The position numbers and the translations under genes are program-made. From Pseudomonas marginalis (lineage in GTDB: Bacteria > Pseudomonadota > Gammaproteobacteria > Pseudomonadales > Pseudomonadaceae), in assembly GCF_008692035.1 (NCBI RefSeq), contig NZ_VTFG01000001.1, forward strand, positions 1,364,001 through 1,428,000: a DNA stretch of 64,000 bases. Reading direction: 5' to 3'. Below the pieces are notes generated by a model. The model saw only the letters and a program-made list of their open reading frames with translations. It made no database searches and was not told the DNA's origin. Of the stretch, positions 63,100-64,000 are shown one piece after another (positions within the stretch are counted from its first letter, which is position 1; every line of letters starts with the position of its first letter).

Positions 63100-64000
63100 A
63101 TGTTCAGCCCCAAGAAATTGCTGTTGGCCACCGCTCTCGCCGCCGCCACCCTCACCGCTGCCGGCACCACCTGGGCCAAGGATTTGACCATCGGCCTGGC
63201 CGTGGCCAACCTGCAGGCCGACTTCTTCAACCAGATCAAGCAATCGGTGGAAGCCGAAGGCAAAGCCAAGGGGGTCAAGGTGATCACCGTGGACGCCCAG
63301 GGCAACTCCTCCACCCAGGTCAGCCAGATCGAAGACCTGATCACCCGCCAGATCGACGTGCTGATCTACATCCCGGCCGGCGCCACTGCTGCCGGTGTGC
63401 CGGTGAAAGCCGCCAAGGCTGCGGGCATCCCGGTGATCGCCGTGGACCGCAACGCCCCCGACGCACCGGGCGACACCTTTATCGCCAGCGACAGCGTGGC
63501 CGGCGCCAAGACCCTGGCCGAGTACGTGGGCAAGATCACCGACGGCAAGGGCCGCATCGCGATCCTGCAAGGCCAGATCGGTACCACCCCCGAGAATGAT
63601 CGCGCCAAGGGTTTTGAGGAGGGCCTGAAAGCCTTCCCGGACCTCAAGGTCGTCGCCCAGCAACCGGCCGAATGGGCCCAGGACAAAGGCTTCGCCGTGG
63701 CCCAGGACCTGCTCCAGCGTGACCCGAACATCACCGTGTTCTTCGGTCGTGCGGACGCCATGGCCTTGGGCGCTGCCCAGGCGGTGAAAGTCGGCAACCT
63801 CGATCACAAGGTGGTCGTGGTCGGTTTCGACGGTGACGTGGCCGGGCTCAAGGCCGTGCAAAGCGGTGTGCTGAACGCGACCATGACCCAGCAGACGCAG
63901 AAAATGGGGCGCCTGGCCGTGGCCTCGGCCATCGACCTCAAAGCCGGCAAGACCTTGCCCAAGGAGCAGTTGTTGCCCACCGTGCTGACCACTAAAGAAA
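63100..64000 (+). CDS. Sugar ABC transporter substrate-binding protein (RbsB-like), cut by window end
   Basis: The first 300 codons of a periplasmic binding protein of the ribose-type family; the stop codon lies beyond the window. The ATG at 63100 has CAGGAG 8 nt upstream. Residues 1-26 (FSPKKLLLATALAAATLTAAG) are a signal peptide. The mature part reads DLTIGLAVANLQADFFNQIKQ, then VDAQGNSSTQVSQIEDLI and AVDRNAPDAPGDTFIASD, typical of pentose-binding proteins. It follows the RbsC-like gene and belongs to the same operon. Confidence 0.93.
   Translation, partial: MFSPKKLLLATALAAATLTAAGTTWAKDLTIGLAVANLQADFFNQIKQSVEAEGKAKGVKVITVDAQGNSSTQVSQIEDLITRQIDVLIYIPAGATAAGVPVKAAKAAGIPVIAVDRNAPDAPGDTFIASDSVAGAKTLAEYVGKITDGKGRIAILQGQIGTTPENDRAKGFEEGLKAFPDLKVVAQQPAEWAQDKGFAVAQDLLQRDPNITVFFGRADAMALGAAQAVKVGNLDHKVVVVGFDGDVAGLKAVQSGVLNATMTQQTQKMGRLAVASAIDLKAGKTLPKEQLLPTVLTTKE

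Overview
The window is a high-GC gammaproteobacterial chromosome segment that fits the Pseudomonas fluorescens group. The evidence is OprD-family porins, DUF6124 and DUF2946 proteins, MddA, many REP/REPIN hairpins of the Pseudomonas type (GGGGGCTTGCCCCCGATAG and relatives), and a complete nirS-type denitrification gene cluster with ANR/DNR boxes. No rRNA, tRNA, CRISPR array, insertion sequence or prophage is visible.

Region 1 (1-9.1 kb) is a collinear nirS-M-C-F-D-L-G-H-J-E-N operon. It encodes cytochrome cd1 nitrite reductase, its electron donor, a second small c-type cytochrome, and the whole heme d1 pathway. The steps are NirE methylation, NirDLGH siroheme decarboxylation, NirJ radical-SAM chemistry, then NirF and NirN finishing. 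A near-consensus ANR/DNR box lies upstream of nirS.

Region 2 (9.1-16.5 kb) opens with a 163/164-bp tandem repeat that carries REP sequences. It then holds hemN overlapping a HemN paralogue that has lost the radical-SAM cysteines, and a CopD-like membrane protein; each of the latter two has its own ANR/DNR box. An OprD porin and a copper module (DUF2946 protein, Sco1, PCu(A)C) follow. This looks like an anaerobic respiration and heme/copper supply island.

Region 3 (16.5-31.5 kb) is mostly small housekeeping or accessory genes. They include a cupin, a HIT protein, three GNAT acetyltransferases, a TPM/YgcG protein, an RsbQ-like hydrolase overlapping a PAS histidine kinase, a divergent DapF-like protein, a P-loop kinase, two divergent L,D-transpeptidases, a creatininase-family protein, a GST, a DUF924 protein and a DUF1624 membrane protein. 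Two nested REPINs sit here.

Region 4 (31.5-45.5 kb) contains metE, a Cache-HAMP-GGDEF diguanylate cyclase, a second OprD porin, and a six-gene LacI/ABC transporter/phosphodiesterase operon. It ends with the carboxy(nor)spermidine synthase and decarboxylase pair and a clear terminator.

Region 5 (45.5-58.3 kb) begins with an IclR regulator divergent from an amino-acid ABC transporter plus FAD-oxidase operon that has a textbook sigma-54 promoter. MddA, a DUF6124 gene behind a long inverted repeat, glutaminase, an AraC regulator and two sets of nitrate/sulfonate/taurine-type transport genes follow.

Region 6 (58.4-64 kb) has an FGGY sugar kinase and a split transketolase facing an RbsC/RbsB-type sugar ABC transporter, consistent with uptake and phosphorolytic breakdown of an unusual pentose or tetrose. 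The last gene runs off the window edge.
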